Assembly: GCF_000222485.1 (NCBI RefSeq)
Contig: NC_015914.1
Span: 248,001 to 312,000, forward strand
Direction of reading: 5' to 3'
Source of the DNA: Cyclobacterium marinum DSM 745
Lineage (GTDB): Bacteria > Bacteroidota > Bacteroidia > Cytophagales > Cyclobacteriaceae
DNA: 64,000 nt
The notes beneath the pieces are model-generated. The model was not told the DNA's origin and ran no database searches. It was given only the letters and a program-made list of their open reading frames with translations. Below, in pieces: positions 18,001 to 25,646 of this stretch. The position numbers and the translations under genes are program-made. Each line of letters begins with the position of its first letter. Position 1 is the first letter of the stretch.

Positions 18001-19983
18001 CCTCACCCAGTTTCTTACAATAAAATTAGTGCCTTTAGTGAACCTTATTTCTGCCTCATCTATTTTTTGGCCATGAAAAGCGAGAATGGTTTTGTTATGA
18101 AGTTCATTAAAAACGTGACGATCTGGTGAACTAAGGGTGATATCCGGCCCCGTATAAACATACGTTTTTGGGCTGTTATCGGCATTATTGTCATCAGCTT
18201 CCATGGCTGCTTTTAATTCAGCCCATGTCTTGCATTCCACCATTTCACCACCTGCTCCACCCTGAATCCCAAGGCCGCCATTATAAGTAGCACCCCAGCC
18301 TCCCGGTTTCTCTATGATCGCAGAGGCTTCTATTGCGCCGATTGAGGGCGTCGAAGGAACCTTATTCCCTTGAATATCTCGTGAATAACCTAAATCAGTA
18401 CCTGCTGCGTTTAATACGTGAATATCCGCAGATGTCGAATTATTAGAACCTGACGAAATTGTACCCGACAATCCGCTATAGTTTGTATTCTTCACCACAG
18501 CTCCGGTGCCGTCCAATTTAAGACCGCCAGCACCTGAGAAGGTGTTCATTGCGGTACAATTCTCTATCCTAGTACCATTGCCATCATAATCCCTAATTCC
18601 CCATCCTTTCGTTGAACTTGCATCCACGTATGAGAATAAAATATTAGTAGCACCTTCTGCTACTTGGAAGCCTCCTTGGCACTCTATAAGTTTAATCCTC
18701 TCAAACCTTACACCATCAGCTACATCCGTAGAGCCACCTTTTCTCCCAAAATACCCTGCTTGTTTTGCATTTTTTAGAATTATGTCTTGAAATCCAGATG
18801 TGCTATTGATATTATAATCACCGCCAAGTCCATCATTAGCATCATGATTGTAAACAACTGTAGCGTATGCGATGTTTTCAGCATATACCCACCTGTAGGT
18901 TTGTTTTGCTGCTCGAACTTGGAAACCTAAATTGGAGCTACTAACATTGTTGCCTAAACAAACTACATACATAATGTCCACATTAGGCCGGTGGGCCGCC
19001 TGTGGTGCAGGTATTTCAGTATCAATAAGTGACGGATCGTTATGTCCATAACAATTCCTAACTTTAACAGATTCTGATTCAATTTTGAAAGCTCTATTCT
19101 GACAATCGTAAAGCTCAATATCAGCGAAATAAATATTTCTATTCGCTTCATTCCCCTGAATTGGGCTTGAAGTTGGGAGGTAGATAAGACCATCCTCATA
19201 TGTTGTTTTCGAACATTTGATTCGATGAAATTCAAGATTGTTCCCGGCAGGTTTTATCAGAATTTGACCCCTGTCCTCCATATTGTCATTCCCAATTTCA
19301 AAATCAAACATTCTGAAATTGTGGCAAATATCTGTTGAAACTATAGGGTCGTTGCCCCAGGGAATTGTTCCAACTGTAACGAAATGACCGGAGCTGCCTG
19401 TCATGTCAATATAAGGCTTTGACCCTTGTCCCCATGCAGCCAGATTAATATAATCTGGATTAGAACCGGGGTTGGTGAACTCATTTCGGTCATTAGTGTA
19501 TGATTCACCTCTTTTGTAGAAGTAAGTCTTACCTGTGGCACCTGTGCTTACTCCGAAATTATTAAGTTTCAAGTACGGTTTCGCCCTGGTACCGTCAGAA
19601 TCACCTCCTAAATACGAACTATCAAAAAATACACAGTCTGCCTCCGGTATCACCTTGATGTTACAGGTCGTATCCATATAATACCAGTCATAGACCTTAA
19701 CCCTTACGGTGATACTTTTATCTATACTTAGTGTGGAATTATCTGCTATAGTGAGTTCTCCGGAGGTGCTGTTAATCGCAAAAGTTCCGTCCTCATTTCC
19801 TCCAACGATATCAAAAGTATAACTGGATTCAGTCAGATAAATCCCCCACTTTTGCTTAGCAAAATAAGGGTGAGACCAGAGGTAATTTACCGCCCCTACA
19901 TTATCTCCAATAATCGCATTATCGGGAATAATGTATTTTTGATTATCGTGTGTAATTGGGTGAAGGGTAATAAGTATTGCCAT
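15013..19983 (-). CDS. Giant tail protein: beta-helix plus InlB-like repeats
   Basis: The protein has 1656 aa. Residues about 1-110 are cadherin-like (IVGGNEDGTFAINSTSGELT). Residues 115-560 and 590-880 are two right-handed beta-helix blocks with NCTAMN- and FVNCLFE-type turns. Residues about 895-1290 are five tandem InlB B-repeat-like modules (PF18998/PF09479-like) with ATPATGKRFVRWEEGG and NRTLVAIFE. Residues 1300-1656 look like a virion-anchoring tail domain, with many W, F and Y. There is no signal peptide. It is probably a receptor-binding or polysaccharide-acting tail arm. Two modules are almost identical at DNA level, which points to recent duplication or gene conversion. Confidence 0.8.
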   Translation of the reverse strand: MAILITLHPITHDNQKYIIPDNAIIGDNVGAVNYLWSHPYFAKQKWGIYLTESSYTFDIVGGNEDGTFAINSTSGELTIADNSTLSIDKSITVRVKVYDWYYMDTTCNIKVIPEADCVFFDSSYLGGDSDGTRAKPYLKLNNFGVSTGATGKTYFYKRGESYTNDRNEFTNPGSNPDYINLAAWGQGSKPYIDMTGSSGHFVTVGTIPWGNDPIVSTDICHNFRMFDFEIGNDNMEDRGQILIKPAGNNLEFHRIKCSKTTYEDGLIYLPTSSPIQGNEANRNIYFADIELYDCQNRAFKIESESVKVRNCYGHNDPSLIDTEIPAPQAAHRPNVDIMYVVCLGNNVSSSNLGFQVRAAKQTYRWVYAENIAYATVVYNHDANDGLGGDYNINSTSGFQDIILKNAKQAGYFGRKGGSTDVADGVRFERIKLIECQGGFQVAEGATNILFSYVDASSTKGWGIRDYDGNGTRIENCTAMNTFSGAGGLKLDGTGAVVKNTNYSGLSGTISSGSNNSTSADIHVLNAAGTDLGYSRDIQGNKVPSTPSIGAIEASAIIEKPGGWGATYNGGLGIQGGAGGEMVECKTWAELKAAMEADDNNADNSPKTYVYTGPDITLSSPDRHVFNELHNKTILAFHGQKIDEAEIRFTKGTNFIVRNWVRTGPNYLASSEDLDYFTFNECVGYWEDHCHGNAEYSYNTTDGKYPDGMGDHNYSNKGYISHCIFENGQRVMLFGYSDTDISNRGLLNTSIMYCLFRNNASRQPKCRFGKFDIVNCLFEWSPRWPDATVTPSSSNMLDLDAEAQILVRGTKFKGGSELRRDNDGSATKTSGLKFVDCDVEDFASSNIDGIREGNVTWDPDLETNYTLPIPIMTASDAETFVREKAGANWHLQSEEEPDSYTVALSESPSGFGSTSENSSGPYLEGATVEVEATPATGKRFVRWEEGGSEVSTDATYSFTMGASNRTLVAIFETIPTYANTITVSPSGYGTASESPVGPHLNSTEVTITATPASGKRFVRWAVEGDLFSTENPHTYFVAGYGYDLVAEFEDIPTYTVALSESPSGFGSTSENSSGPYLEGATVEVEATPATGKRFVRWEEGGSVVSTDAAYSFTMGASNRTLVAIFETIPHTLTLTPTPALAGTLSGSGNYVSGTEVTLEATANENWEFAYWMQNNEVISTNPSFAFTMPDSDSEVIAFFEAKAPVVERQDFEVTVSVTPDSSGIVTGAGYYTEQDNSTVVASPATGKNFLCWKINDVVVSYDDTYTFQMPSNNVLLVAHFENTDDTPAEEMDMVRDFVQVSLNPDIPEDGIIDMQGDVEFEHVYGSDSFTKIAEYQNPYLYDIEKVNFYVDRAILGKMSWHRPNLNLGLTTEICEGIIQRYRLRTTLFVDGEQDGGESLTSVRHAWMAGRPYDFPVVNICEGKAYLWLTTRPMERAIFPMERSIFYILPLETGSYILQSTFYYKNTIVESISRDLGPQSRYRPFSFEYFLPDDWEDMDKIEIKLAGRNLKSEVITLFPKKDPEFTLQAFYGNSLGGFDSFCFYGKKENYSAPSSELFEAVHQPNHDRSEGNICSFNHTAYDSFILRTGFITIHEKFALRDMLLRNHVYIVADGVLKKLVIENSEYFTGKDGVYLQSAEIKARLAFNTQSQYGRDPRK
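16601..17291. repeat. Near-identical 229-bp direct repeats inside the giant tail gene
   Basis: Positions 16601-16829 and 17063-17291 are 229 bp each and differ at only about 13 positions by eye. Each encodes one InlB-like module. A more diverged module lies between them. They could recombine and change module number. Confidence 0.8.
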
Positions 19984-20049
19984 GCCTGAAAATTAGGCAT
20001 GAGGCGGGGGATAAGATGGGACAATTGATTAGGTGGTAGATGAGAAATA

Positions 20050-20241
20050 CTACTCCCTCATATCAAAAGATAACTTAAGACCTATGGCCATCAAAATTAC
20101 TCCAAATATAAAAGCAGATAAGGCTTGATTGTAGGTTAATTCTAAGTGTGCTTCCGGTAAGGATAATTTAAGTAGTAGAATTAGCGATATACTTAAAACT
20201 ATAGCAACAATATATTTTATTAATGAGATAAAGTACTTCAT
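20050..20241 (-). CDS. Small two-helix membrane protein
   Basis: A 63-aa protein with two hydrophobic helices (about 5-27 and 39-57) joined by LPEAHLELTYNQALS and ending in DMRE. The topology is holin- or antiholin-like, but it lies away from the lysis cassette, so the function is unknown. Confidence 0.6.
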   Translation of the reverse strand: MKYFISLIKYIVAIVLSISLILLLKLSLPEAHLELTYNQALSAFIFGVILMAIGLKLSFDMRE

Positions 20242-20274
20242 TTTATTTTGGTGTTAACTAATTAGTAAAGGGTA

Positions 20275-20613
20275 TTATCTTTCTCCAAAGCAAATTTCAC
20301 AGCCTTGTTGAAAGTGTTTTTCACAAATCATGTCTGAAACGCATTCATCATTAAGGCAGTCGCAACGGCCACAGCATCTTGTAGATGGGTTAGATTTTAT
20401 TTCGGAACCGGCAAAATAGAAATCTGTAATTTTAATATCTTCCGGCTTTAAAAATCCTGTTTCAATTAGTTTTTGAATAGCACCTTCTATTATATTCCAC
20501 TCTTTCTGAGTCCATATTTTTTTTTGATCCCCGCGGATTACTAGCTTAAAATTATCTGCAACATCATTTTCAGGTTGTGAACCTTGAATGATTTCTGATA
20601 CTTGATTTTCCAT
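20275..20613 (-). CDS. Cysteine-rich C-terminal phage protein
   Basis: The start is placed at MENQVSEIIQGSQ (20613), giving 112 aa. An upstream in-frame extension overlaps the neighbouring gene. The middle reads KKIWTQKEWNIIEGAIQKLI. The tail carries eight cysteines (RCCGRCDCLNDEC, then CEKHFQQGCEIC), which suggests metal binding. Function unknown. Confidence 0.6.
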   Translation of the reverse strand: MENQVSEIIQGSQPENDVADNFKLVIRGDQKKIWTQKEWNIIEGAIQKLIETGFLKPEDIKITDFYFAGSEIKSNPSTRCCGRCDCLNDECVSDMICEKHFQQGCEICFGER

Positions 20614-20624
20614 GATTGTATTGG

Positions 20625-20843
20625 TTATTTGTAAATGTCTTTTGATACGGTTATAGTTATTGAAAACCACTTGATGGGAGTTTCGTAACTATGGTACCTC
20701 CAAATGGACCAGCAATCTAAGGCTACCCAAATTACACCATTGTATTCAATCTCATACTTCTTAGTTTTAGTGGATATATCTATTTTGAAATCTCCGAATA
20801 GAAGCCAATACAGAATTATGAACAAAATGAATAATCTTATCAT
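20625..20843 (-). CDS. Small protein with N-terminal membrane helix
   Basis: A 72-aa ORF starts MIRLFILFIILYWLLFGDF, an uncleaved anchor or signal, followed by a beta-rich tail rich in W and Y. It lies 11 bp upstream of the cysteine-rich gene, in the same direction. Function unknown. Confidence 0.5.
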   Translation of the reverse strand: MIRLFILFIILYWLLFGDFKIDISTKTKKYEIEYNGVIWVALDCWSIWRYHSYETPIKWFSITITVSKDIYK

Positions 20844-20881
20844 CTTAGTCTATTTTTATGATTGTGATGTAGTGAGGGAAA

Positions 20882-20940
20882 TTGGCTAACAGTGGATGAA
20901 AAACCATTGAAACGGTTTTTATCTTGGTGTTGTTAGCCAA
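20882..20940. repeat. Nested inverted repeat (cruciform or terminator-like)
   Basis: TTGGCTAACA (20882-20891) pairs perfectly with TGTTAGCCAA (20931-20940). An inner stem AAAAACC/GGTTTTT lies within. It occupies the 100-bp gap between two minus-strand genes. The arm ends (GGCTAAC/GTTAGCC) resemble integron attC ends but do not fit the RYYYAAC consensus. Confidence 0.55.
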
Positions 20941-20943
20941 TTC

Positions 20944-21525
20944 TTAAACAAGCTTAATCCTTTGTTGTTTCTCCCAGGTTCTTTTTATTTTATCAATATC
21001 AGCTAGTGTGATTCTATCTTCTTTGTCAACTATTAGTTCGACTAGGTCGATGATGTTGTCGACGTGATCTTCTGGAATTGATATGTTTACCATTTTTAAT
21101 AAGGTACTCAACATGTCAGTGGTGACTTTGTCTATGGGGTGAGGGTTGTTTTGGATGATATCTGGTCTCACATGCTTACCATAAGCTACCATCAATGATA
21201 TTACACCTTTTTTGGATATTGAGATAATTTCACCAGTTTCAACTTTTCTTCCTAGCCAGCCTTCAAGAAATTGATTGGTATTCATTTTAGCTTGGTCTTT
21301 GAAGGCTTCTGATATCCTATTCTGCATAGGTTGCTTCTTTTTATCTAAAAAAGATTGCAAAGCAATGTCAAGCCTATCTCCTATTCTGCAACCGTATTGG
21401 GATTTAATTCCGTTTGGATTTTTTTCAATACCAGCTTTATCTAATCGACTATGTACATAAACTTTAAATCTTTGGAGTTCATTAAGCTCTTCTGTTAATT
21501 TTTTTAGCTTTTTCTTGGATTTCAT
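20944..21525 (-). CDS. Phage protein of unknown function
   Basis: A 193-aa charged, helical protein starts with MKSKKKLKKLTEELNELQRF (coiled coil). The middle has GRKVETGEIISISKKGVISL, a possible small beta barrel. It follows the membrane protein gene with a 1-bp gap. Function unknown. Confidence 0.65.
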   Translation of the reverse strand: MKSKKKLKKLTEELNELQRFKVYVHSRLDKAGIEKNPNGIKSQYGCRIGDRLDIALQSFLDKKKQPMQNRISEAFKDQAKMNTNQFLEGWLGRKVETGEIISISKKGVISLMVAYGKHVRPDIIQNNPHPIDKVTTDMLSTLLKMVNISIPEDHVDNIIDLVELIVDKEDRITLADIDKIKRTWEKQQRIKLV

Positions 21526-21526
21526 A

Positions 21527-21910
21527 TTAGTCTATTTTTTTTGTGACTTTGGTTGCGTGTCGGATTTTTGTTAGTCTACCAATAACTATCCCGGCTTCTA
21601 CATTGTCTCCTTTTTCTAGGGTGAAATATAAATCTGAAGTACTGGTGGCATTAATGATCTCACCTTCTGGTGTTCGGATGATAATGATGAATTTTTCTGA
21701 ACTAGAACTAGTGGTCGTAACTACTCCCATTTGGCCGGAAGGGTTGATACTCGTGCCAACTCCAACTTCGGAACTAGAGGGTATATAATGCTTTTCAATG
21801 ATGTTACCTGTCACATAGTAGGTTGTACCAAAGACAAAATCTGTAATAAGTAGGGAAATAAGTAGGATTAGGAATACCCCTAGGGTATGAGGAAGATAAT
21901 CTAAGAACAT
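21527..21910 (-). CDS. Membrane-anchored beta-domain protein
   Basis: The protein has 127 aa. A hydrophobic N-terminus (residues 8-28, HTLGVFLILLISLLITDFVF) is followed by a beta-rich domain with KFIIIIRTPEGEIINATSTS. It is the first gene behind the tRNA-like locus. It is probably an envelope-associated phage protein of unknown role. Confidence 0.6.
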   Translation of the reverse strand: MFLDYLPHTLGVFLILLISLLITDFVFGTTYYVTGNIIEKHYIPSSSEVGVGTSINPSGQMGVVTTTSSSSEKFIIIIRTPEGEIINATSTSDLYFTLEKGDNVEAGIVIGRLTKIRHATKVTKKID

Positions 21911-21929
21911 AACGATTTGGGTTTAATAA

Positions 21930-21984
21930 GCCTCCCCTGACAATCAGGGGAGGCACTCAGTCAACTGTTTTGGGGCGCTGCCCC
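21930..21984 (-). other. Two strong hairpins downstream of the tRNA-like element
   Basis: GCCTCCCCTGA/TCAGGGGAGGC (21930-21940/21944-21954) is a perfect 11-bp stem with a 3-nt loop. GGGGC/GCCCC (21972-21976/21980-21984) is a second hairpin. Neither is followed by a T tract on the minus strand, so they look like RNA structure or processing signals rather than classical terminators. Confidence 0.6.
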
Positions 21985-22007
21985 TTTCTCGCTATTAGGA
22001 TCCTTTG

Positions 22008-22075
22008 CACGTGAAGAAGGAATCGAACCTTCTAGGTATTGTAGACCTGCGACATGCCATTGTGTCTTTTCACGT
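22008..22075 (-). tRNA. tRNA-like element, anticodon loop ACA, no variable loop
   Basis: The 68-nt minus-strand sequence folds as a cloverleaf. The acceptor stem is ACGTGAA/TTCACGT, the D arm is GACA-CAATGGCA-TGTC with the conserved GG, and the anticodon arm is CAGGT-CTACAAT-ACCTA with a C-A mismatch at the stem base. The T arm is GAAGG-TTCGATT-CCTTC with a canonical TTCGA loop, and the discriminator is G. CCA is not encoded. The variable loop is essentially absent (normally 4-5 nt), and the ACA anticodon is abnormal, since Cys tRNAs use GCA. It is either a degenerate phage tRNA or a tRNA mimic. Confidence 0.6.
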
Positions 22076-22079
22076 GTGT

Positions 22080-22100
22080 CCGGGGCTGATAAGGCCCCGG
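22080..22100 (-). other. GC-rich hairpin just upstream of the tRNA-like element
   Basis: CCGGGGC/GCCCCGG (22080-22086/22094-22100) is a perfect 7-bp stem with a 7-nt loop. It lies 4 nt before the 5' end of the tRNA-like sequence and may direct 5' processing. Confidence 0.55.
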
Positions 22101-22207
22101 GATAATTAACCCTACAATAAATATGATGAAATGGAATACCCAATAGTAGTGAAAAGCGCTATTAAATACAAATAAATTAAGCTAAAAATACTTTTATAAG
22201 TTGATTA

Positions 22208-22603
22208 TCACTTATTTCCTTCAAGACCATCCTTGACCGAACGGATGGAAGCTTCTATAAGCTGGTACCCTAAAACGCCTTGAAGGTCATTAAGCCTTCC
22301 ATAATATGCACGGCTAAACCATTTTTTTGGCTTTCGGGCCTTCTTGGGAGAAAGAAGGTCTCTATTGGATTCTTGACTTTCTATCTTTCGCTCACGTCCT
22401 ACGCCCATGTCTACAAATCTACCTCGTATGAGAAAATCCATTTGGGCTTCGAAGGTGGTTTGAGATTGTTTGAAAACACGGGTTTTGAAAGACTTGTCTA
22501 AATCACCGGTTTTCCCGATTTTAAGTCTGTTACGCTCTCTATTGAGTACCATCTCGGTACGATCTGCCCATCGGGTGAGTATTTGGAATATTTCGTTTTC
22601 CAT
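22208..22603 (-). CDS. Tail completion / HK97 gp10-like protein
   Basis: A 131-aa protein with AQMDFLIRGRFVDMGVGRER and a C-terminal KKWFSRAYYGRLNDLQGVLG. This is the style of small head-tail joining proteins of the HK97 gp10 type in Bacteroidota phages. It lies directly behind two other morphogenesis genes. The assignment is moderate. Confidence 0.6.
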   Translation of the reverse strand: MENEIFQILTRWADRTEMVLNRERNRLKIGKTGDLDKSFKTRVFKQSQTTFEAQMDFLIRGRFVDMGVGRERKIESQESNRDLLSPKKARKPKKWFSRAYYGRLNDLQGVLGYQLIEASIRSVKDGLEGNK

Positions 22604-22613
22604 GATGATTTAT

Positions 22614-23135
22614 TTAATCCCAATCCTCGGAGTCATAATACATGGCACCCTCCATGCCAATATTAAATTCAAACCTCCATCCGTAGCAATTTGAAAACAG
22701 TGGGCCAGCTTTGAAGTAACGTACTTGTTCTAGTCTGAACATTTGAACAAACCTAGGTGCATCCTTGGTGCCTTTGAATCTGGTCTGTTTATCTATATGC
22801 ATACGTGATATAACCTGAGCACCTACTTTTTTGGTATGGTCCATTACCTCCCGTTTTTGCTGCGTGTCCCCTCTATTGATACACTGCTGGAGGATTAGGA
22901 AAGCTCCAAAGTTTTCATCACGCAGTGCGCTATTGTGATAAGAAAACTTACCTTCAGGATTTTCTAAGATAAGGGAAGGTGTTTCAAAGTTGAGATCAGA
23001 ACGCATGGCCGAAAGGATATCATCAATATCCATGACAGCGAAATGATTGGATGTGGGGCTATGTCCTATCTTTTGGTACCTAGTGGCTAGGTCTCTAAAG
23101 TAATCTTCGTATGCTGAATAATCTATCATGGTCAT
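22614..23135 (-). CDS. Head-tail connector candidate
   Basis: A 173-aa protein starts MTMIDYSAYEDYFRDLATRY and contains DIDDILSAMRSDLNFETPSL. I do not recognise the family. It overlaps the upstream gene by 4 bp and precedes the gp10-like gene, so a connector or tail terminator role is plausible. Confidence 0.6.
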   Translation of the reverse strand: MTMIDYSAYEDYFRDLATRYQKIGHSPTSNHFAVMDIDDILSAMRSDLNFETPSLILENPEGKFSYHNSALRDENFGAFLILQQCINRGDTQQKREVMDHTKKVGAQVISRMHIDKQTRFKGTKDAPRFVQMFRLEQVRYFKAGPLFSNCYGWRFEFNIGMEGAMYYDSEDWD

Positions 23136-23956
23136 TTGGCGTTTTTGGTAGATTTGGCTTGCTGTCTGATTCTGAAACTTATGTCAGTGAGGGCAATGCT
23201 AATATTGGTATTGGCGATATCTCTAAACTGGGCCATATTGGCTGAAAGACTGGTGATCATATCCAGCCATTGAGCAGACTTTTGTTTGCCTATGGTCGGT
23301 TGGCTCTTTGTTTCGTCTTTTTTGAAGATGGCCGGGAAGGATTTAATGATAAATGACCTGCATCCATCAAACCACATTAGAATGGCAATGCGATGAGGTA
23401 AAGGTAATCTGGCTACCTGAACGGACCTTGGCAAGATGGTGGAGTCAATGAGAGGAACGCGAATGTCTTCATGTAACTCAGGGTTGAAATCTGGAAGGGC
23501 TTGCCGGTACAATACAGCGATCAATTGATTCATCCATTTTTCATCCTTGGTCTCAATGTATTTCATATAATACTGTTCGGCCTTGATGTACTCCCACAGG
23601 GTGCAATTTGCCAGTGCCTTGTTTGGTCCGTACAGTGTTTTTTTTGGGACAGAATTGAGGTATATTTTTTTGAGCTTTTGGGAGGTAAAATCGGTGAATT
23701 CGGCAAAAGATCGGGTAAGGAAGATCAAATCGCCTTTTTCTGCGGTGTTGGCTTGAAAGAAGTAAAAAAACTGGAGCCTGTATCTTTTCCACCAAGGTAA
23801 AGACCTAGTTAAAACCAAAAACATCAGTTTAGCAAGACTAACAGCATCCAACTTTTGGGAGGAAAGGTAGGCTGCCTTTACCACTTGATCAGCTGTGAGT
23901 TCGTCCCACCTAGAAGGCAGCTGATAAATTTTATTTCTAATTTGTGCCTGGTGCAT
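23132..23956 (-). CDS. Conserved-style phage morphogenesis protein, unknown
   Basis: The protein has 274 aa, mostly helical and aromatic-rich (SLPWWKRYRLQFFYFFQ). It sits between the lysis cassette and the connector genes and is translationally coupled to the next gene by a 4-bp overlap. It may be a tail assembly factor. No motif fixes this. Confidence 0.6.
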   Translation of the reverse strand: MHQAQIRNKIYQLPSRWDELTADQVVKAAYLSSQKLDAVSLAKLMFLVLTRSLPWWKRYRLQFFYFFQANTAEKGDLIFLTRSFAEFTDFTSQKLKKIYLNSVPKKTLYGPNKALANCTLWEYIKAEQYYMKYIETKDEKWMNQLIAVLYRQALPDFNPELHEDIRVPLIDSTILPRSVQVARLPLPHRIAILMWFDGCRSFIIKSFPAIFKKDETKSQPTIGKQKSAQWLDMITSLSANMAQFRDIANTNISIALTDISFRIRQQAKSTKNAK

Positions 23957-23958
23957 GG

Positions 23959-24459
23959 CTATCGTTTGAGTAATTTGAAAAGAAAAAACACTATAGCTGA
24001 TACAACCAAAGTACTTATAACTACTGCAGCTTTTTCTTCAAACTTCTGCCAAAAGGTTTTTTCATTAATTACCTCTTTTTGGGTACTTAATGATTTGAAA
24101 TACTCGACTTGACTTTCGAGGTATTGGATCCTTTGCTGTTGGGTTTCGCAAACGGCCGTAAGATTTCCCATCTGATCGAGTATAAGTCTAAGATTTACAT
24201 TTCCGGAAGTATCTGTATAAACCATGGTTCTGTTGATCACTTCAGGTTTGATGCCCTTTTGAATGAGATTTTTAAGACTATCAAGGTTTATGGGAGGTGC
24301 CTGCACTTCACTACCCGGCACCTCAATGTACTTAGGTACCTCGCGGTAAATGACTGAATCTTTGGTGATGGTATTGGTGATGATTTCAGGAGCTTTGCAA
24401 CCTATAATAGATAGTGCTGAAAGTGAGATGAGAATGAAATATGGGAGTATTGGTTTCAT
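23959..24459 (-). CDS. Candidate unimolecular spanin (u-spanin)
   Basis: The protein has 166 aa. The N-terminus has a lipoprotein signal with a lipobox ending IIGC (Cys about residue 21). A periplasmic beta/coiled-coil part spans 25-130, and one C-terminal transmembrane helix (about 143-163, AAVVISTLVVSAIVFFLF) is followed by a short basic tail. Lipid anchor at one end and inner-membrane anchor at the other is the u-spanin architecture, which fuses the membranes in the last lysis step. The position right behind holin and endolysin genes supports this. Function is inferred from topology. Confidence 0.65.
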   Translation of the reverse strand: MKPILPYFILISLSALSIIGCKAPEIITNTITKDSVIYREVPKYIEVPGSEVQAPPINLDSLKNLIQKGIKPEVINRTMVYTDTSGNVNLRLILDQMGNLTAVCETQQQRIQYLESQVEYFKSLSTQKEVINEKTFWQKFEEKAAVVISTLVVSAIVFFLFKLLKR

Positions 24460-24515
24460 GGTAGTGAGGATAATATCCCACCGGATATGCTCCGATGGGA
24501 TGGGTAGCTAGTTGG

Positions 24516-24761
24516 TTATTTCCTTACTGCTGTGATAATGGGTTTGGCCACAAAGTCGTAAACAAAGACCTGACCTACTAGGGCCAAAATTACTTCAAGT
24601 ACTCCAATGCCATTATGAAACATCAGGGCTATTGCAGCAAACAAGATGGTAATAATAATAGTGGCTGTCTTGCCTCCAATGGAGGGAAAGAACCTTAACA
24701 ATAATTGGGTGCCCAAAAGGATAAGTGATCCTAATGTGCCGATTTCAGGAAGATTTTCCAT
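24516..24761 (-). CDS. Holin
   Basis: An 81-aa protein with hydrophobic segments at about 10-25, 32-48 and 54-72, and a short charged C-terminus (KPIITAVRK). Size, topology and position directly after the endolysin gene support a holin that forms inner-membrane holes. Confidence 0.7.
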   Translation of the reverse strand: MENLPEIGTLGSLILLGTQLLLRFFPSIGGKTATIIITILFAAIALMFHNGIGVLEVILALVGQVFVYDFVAKPIITAVRK

Positions 24762-24778
24762 GATTGTATGGTTTTGGT

Positions 24779-25228
24779 TTATGATTTAGTGAAATATAGG
24801 TCAGCTTCTGCTTTCCGTCTGGTAACAAGTCCGGGAAGTACCTTGCCTTTGGCATGTACCCACTTGTTGAATTCATTTCTAATAGATGGGTCCCATCGAT
24901 TTGTATTGACTTTTTTTAGCAGGGTGGATTTTTTGAGTGCTCCAAGTCCAATATTGAACGCGAAGGAAACTAAGGCTGAAAATTGGTTGTGATTTAATTC
25001 CCTGGAAAGTAGGTACCTGATTTGCTTTTCAAAGGATTCAAGGGTATAATCAAGCATTCTTTCGGCTTTTTCCTGTGTGATTATATCCCCTATTTTCACC
25101 CATTTTCCATCTGGGTAGAATGTAGACCCATAACCAATAGTAGGAACACCTGCAGGGCAGATATAAGCATTAAGCTTTAAGCCTTCTGATTTTTTTATTA
25201 GCTCTCTGGCTGCTTCGTTGGTTTTCAT
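24779..25228 (-). CDS. Endolysin, GH24 lysozyme
   Basis: A 149-aa phage-type lysozyme. It shows ELIKKSEGLKLNAYICPAG with the catalytic Glu, then PTIGYGSTFYPDG with the catalytic-cleft GYG, then ALVSFAFNIGLGALKKSTLL and GLVTRRKAEADLY. It cleaves peptidoglycan. No signal peptide is present, so release depends on the holin. It overlaps the preceding cupin-like gene by 59 bp if the upstream ATG (25228) is used. Confidence 0.93.
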   Translation of the reverse strand: MKTNEAARELIKKSEGLKLNAYICPAGVPTIGYGSTFYPDGKWVKIGDIITQEKAERMLDYTLESFEKQIRYLLSRELNHNQFSALVSFAFNIGLGALKKSTLLKKVNTNRWDPSIRNEFNKWVHAKGKVLPGLVTRRKAEADLYFTKS

Positions 25229-25646
25229 TTTTTGAAGGGATTGGATTCTGAAGAATAATTAAAGCTAGCGCAATATTGCCCTTGGTGTAAGGTTCATATA
25301 ATTGATCTGGTGGAATGACAAAATGATCACCTCTATGATATATTTTATTTGATTGCTTTTCGTGAACCTCACCGAGCAGGATATAGCATTCCTTGGATAA
25401 GCCGTCCAGCTTGTGAGGGTAAGGCGTGGAATTAGCCGGGTAATAAAGTATGTAGTGATTTGAATGCTTTGGTAGCTTGCAAATGGATGGGCTATTTTCA
25501 CTTTCTGGCAAAATAGGAATGGGTAAAAGCTTCTTTTCGGCTTTGGAAAGCTTCTTTCTAAGGCCGTGAAGAGCTATATTGGTACACTCCATTGTGAAAT
25601 TATGGAGGATATCTGCTATTGTCTCTTTATTTAAAATTAGTTCCAT
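25170..25646 (-). CDS. Cupin-like phage protein
   Basis: A 158-aa protein. Residues about 100-140 read KIYHRGDHFVIPPDQLYEP, a cupin-type barrel turn, preceded by ECYILLGEVHEKQS. The N-terminal 50 residues are helical. It sits between a coiled-coil membrane protein and the endolysin. Its role is unknown, and only the barrel-like pattern is visible. Confidence 0.6.
   Translation of the reverse strand: MELILNKETIADILHNFTMECTNIALHGLRKKLSKAEKKLLPIPILPESENSPSICKLPKHSNHYILYYPANSTPYPHKLDGLSKECYILLGEVHEKQSNKIYHRGDHFVIPPDQLYEPYTKGNIALALIILQNPIPSKNENQRSSQRANKKIRRLKA

Noticed and set aside
15013..19983. Diversity-generating retroelement target in the giant tail gene
   Set aside because: No reverse transcriptase and no template repeat with A-to-N differences are present. 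The repeats are ordinary duplicated modules.
21961..22143. Minus-strand 60-aa ORF in the tRNA-like locus
   Set aside because: It covers the cloverleaf and hairpins and shows no protein-like pattern. The RNA structure explains the sequence better.
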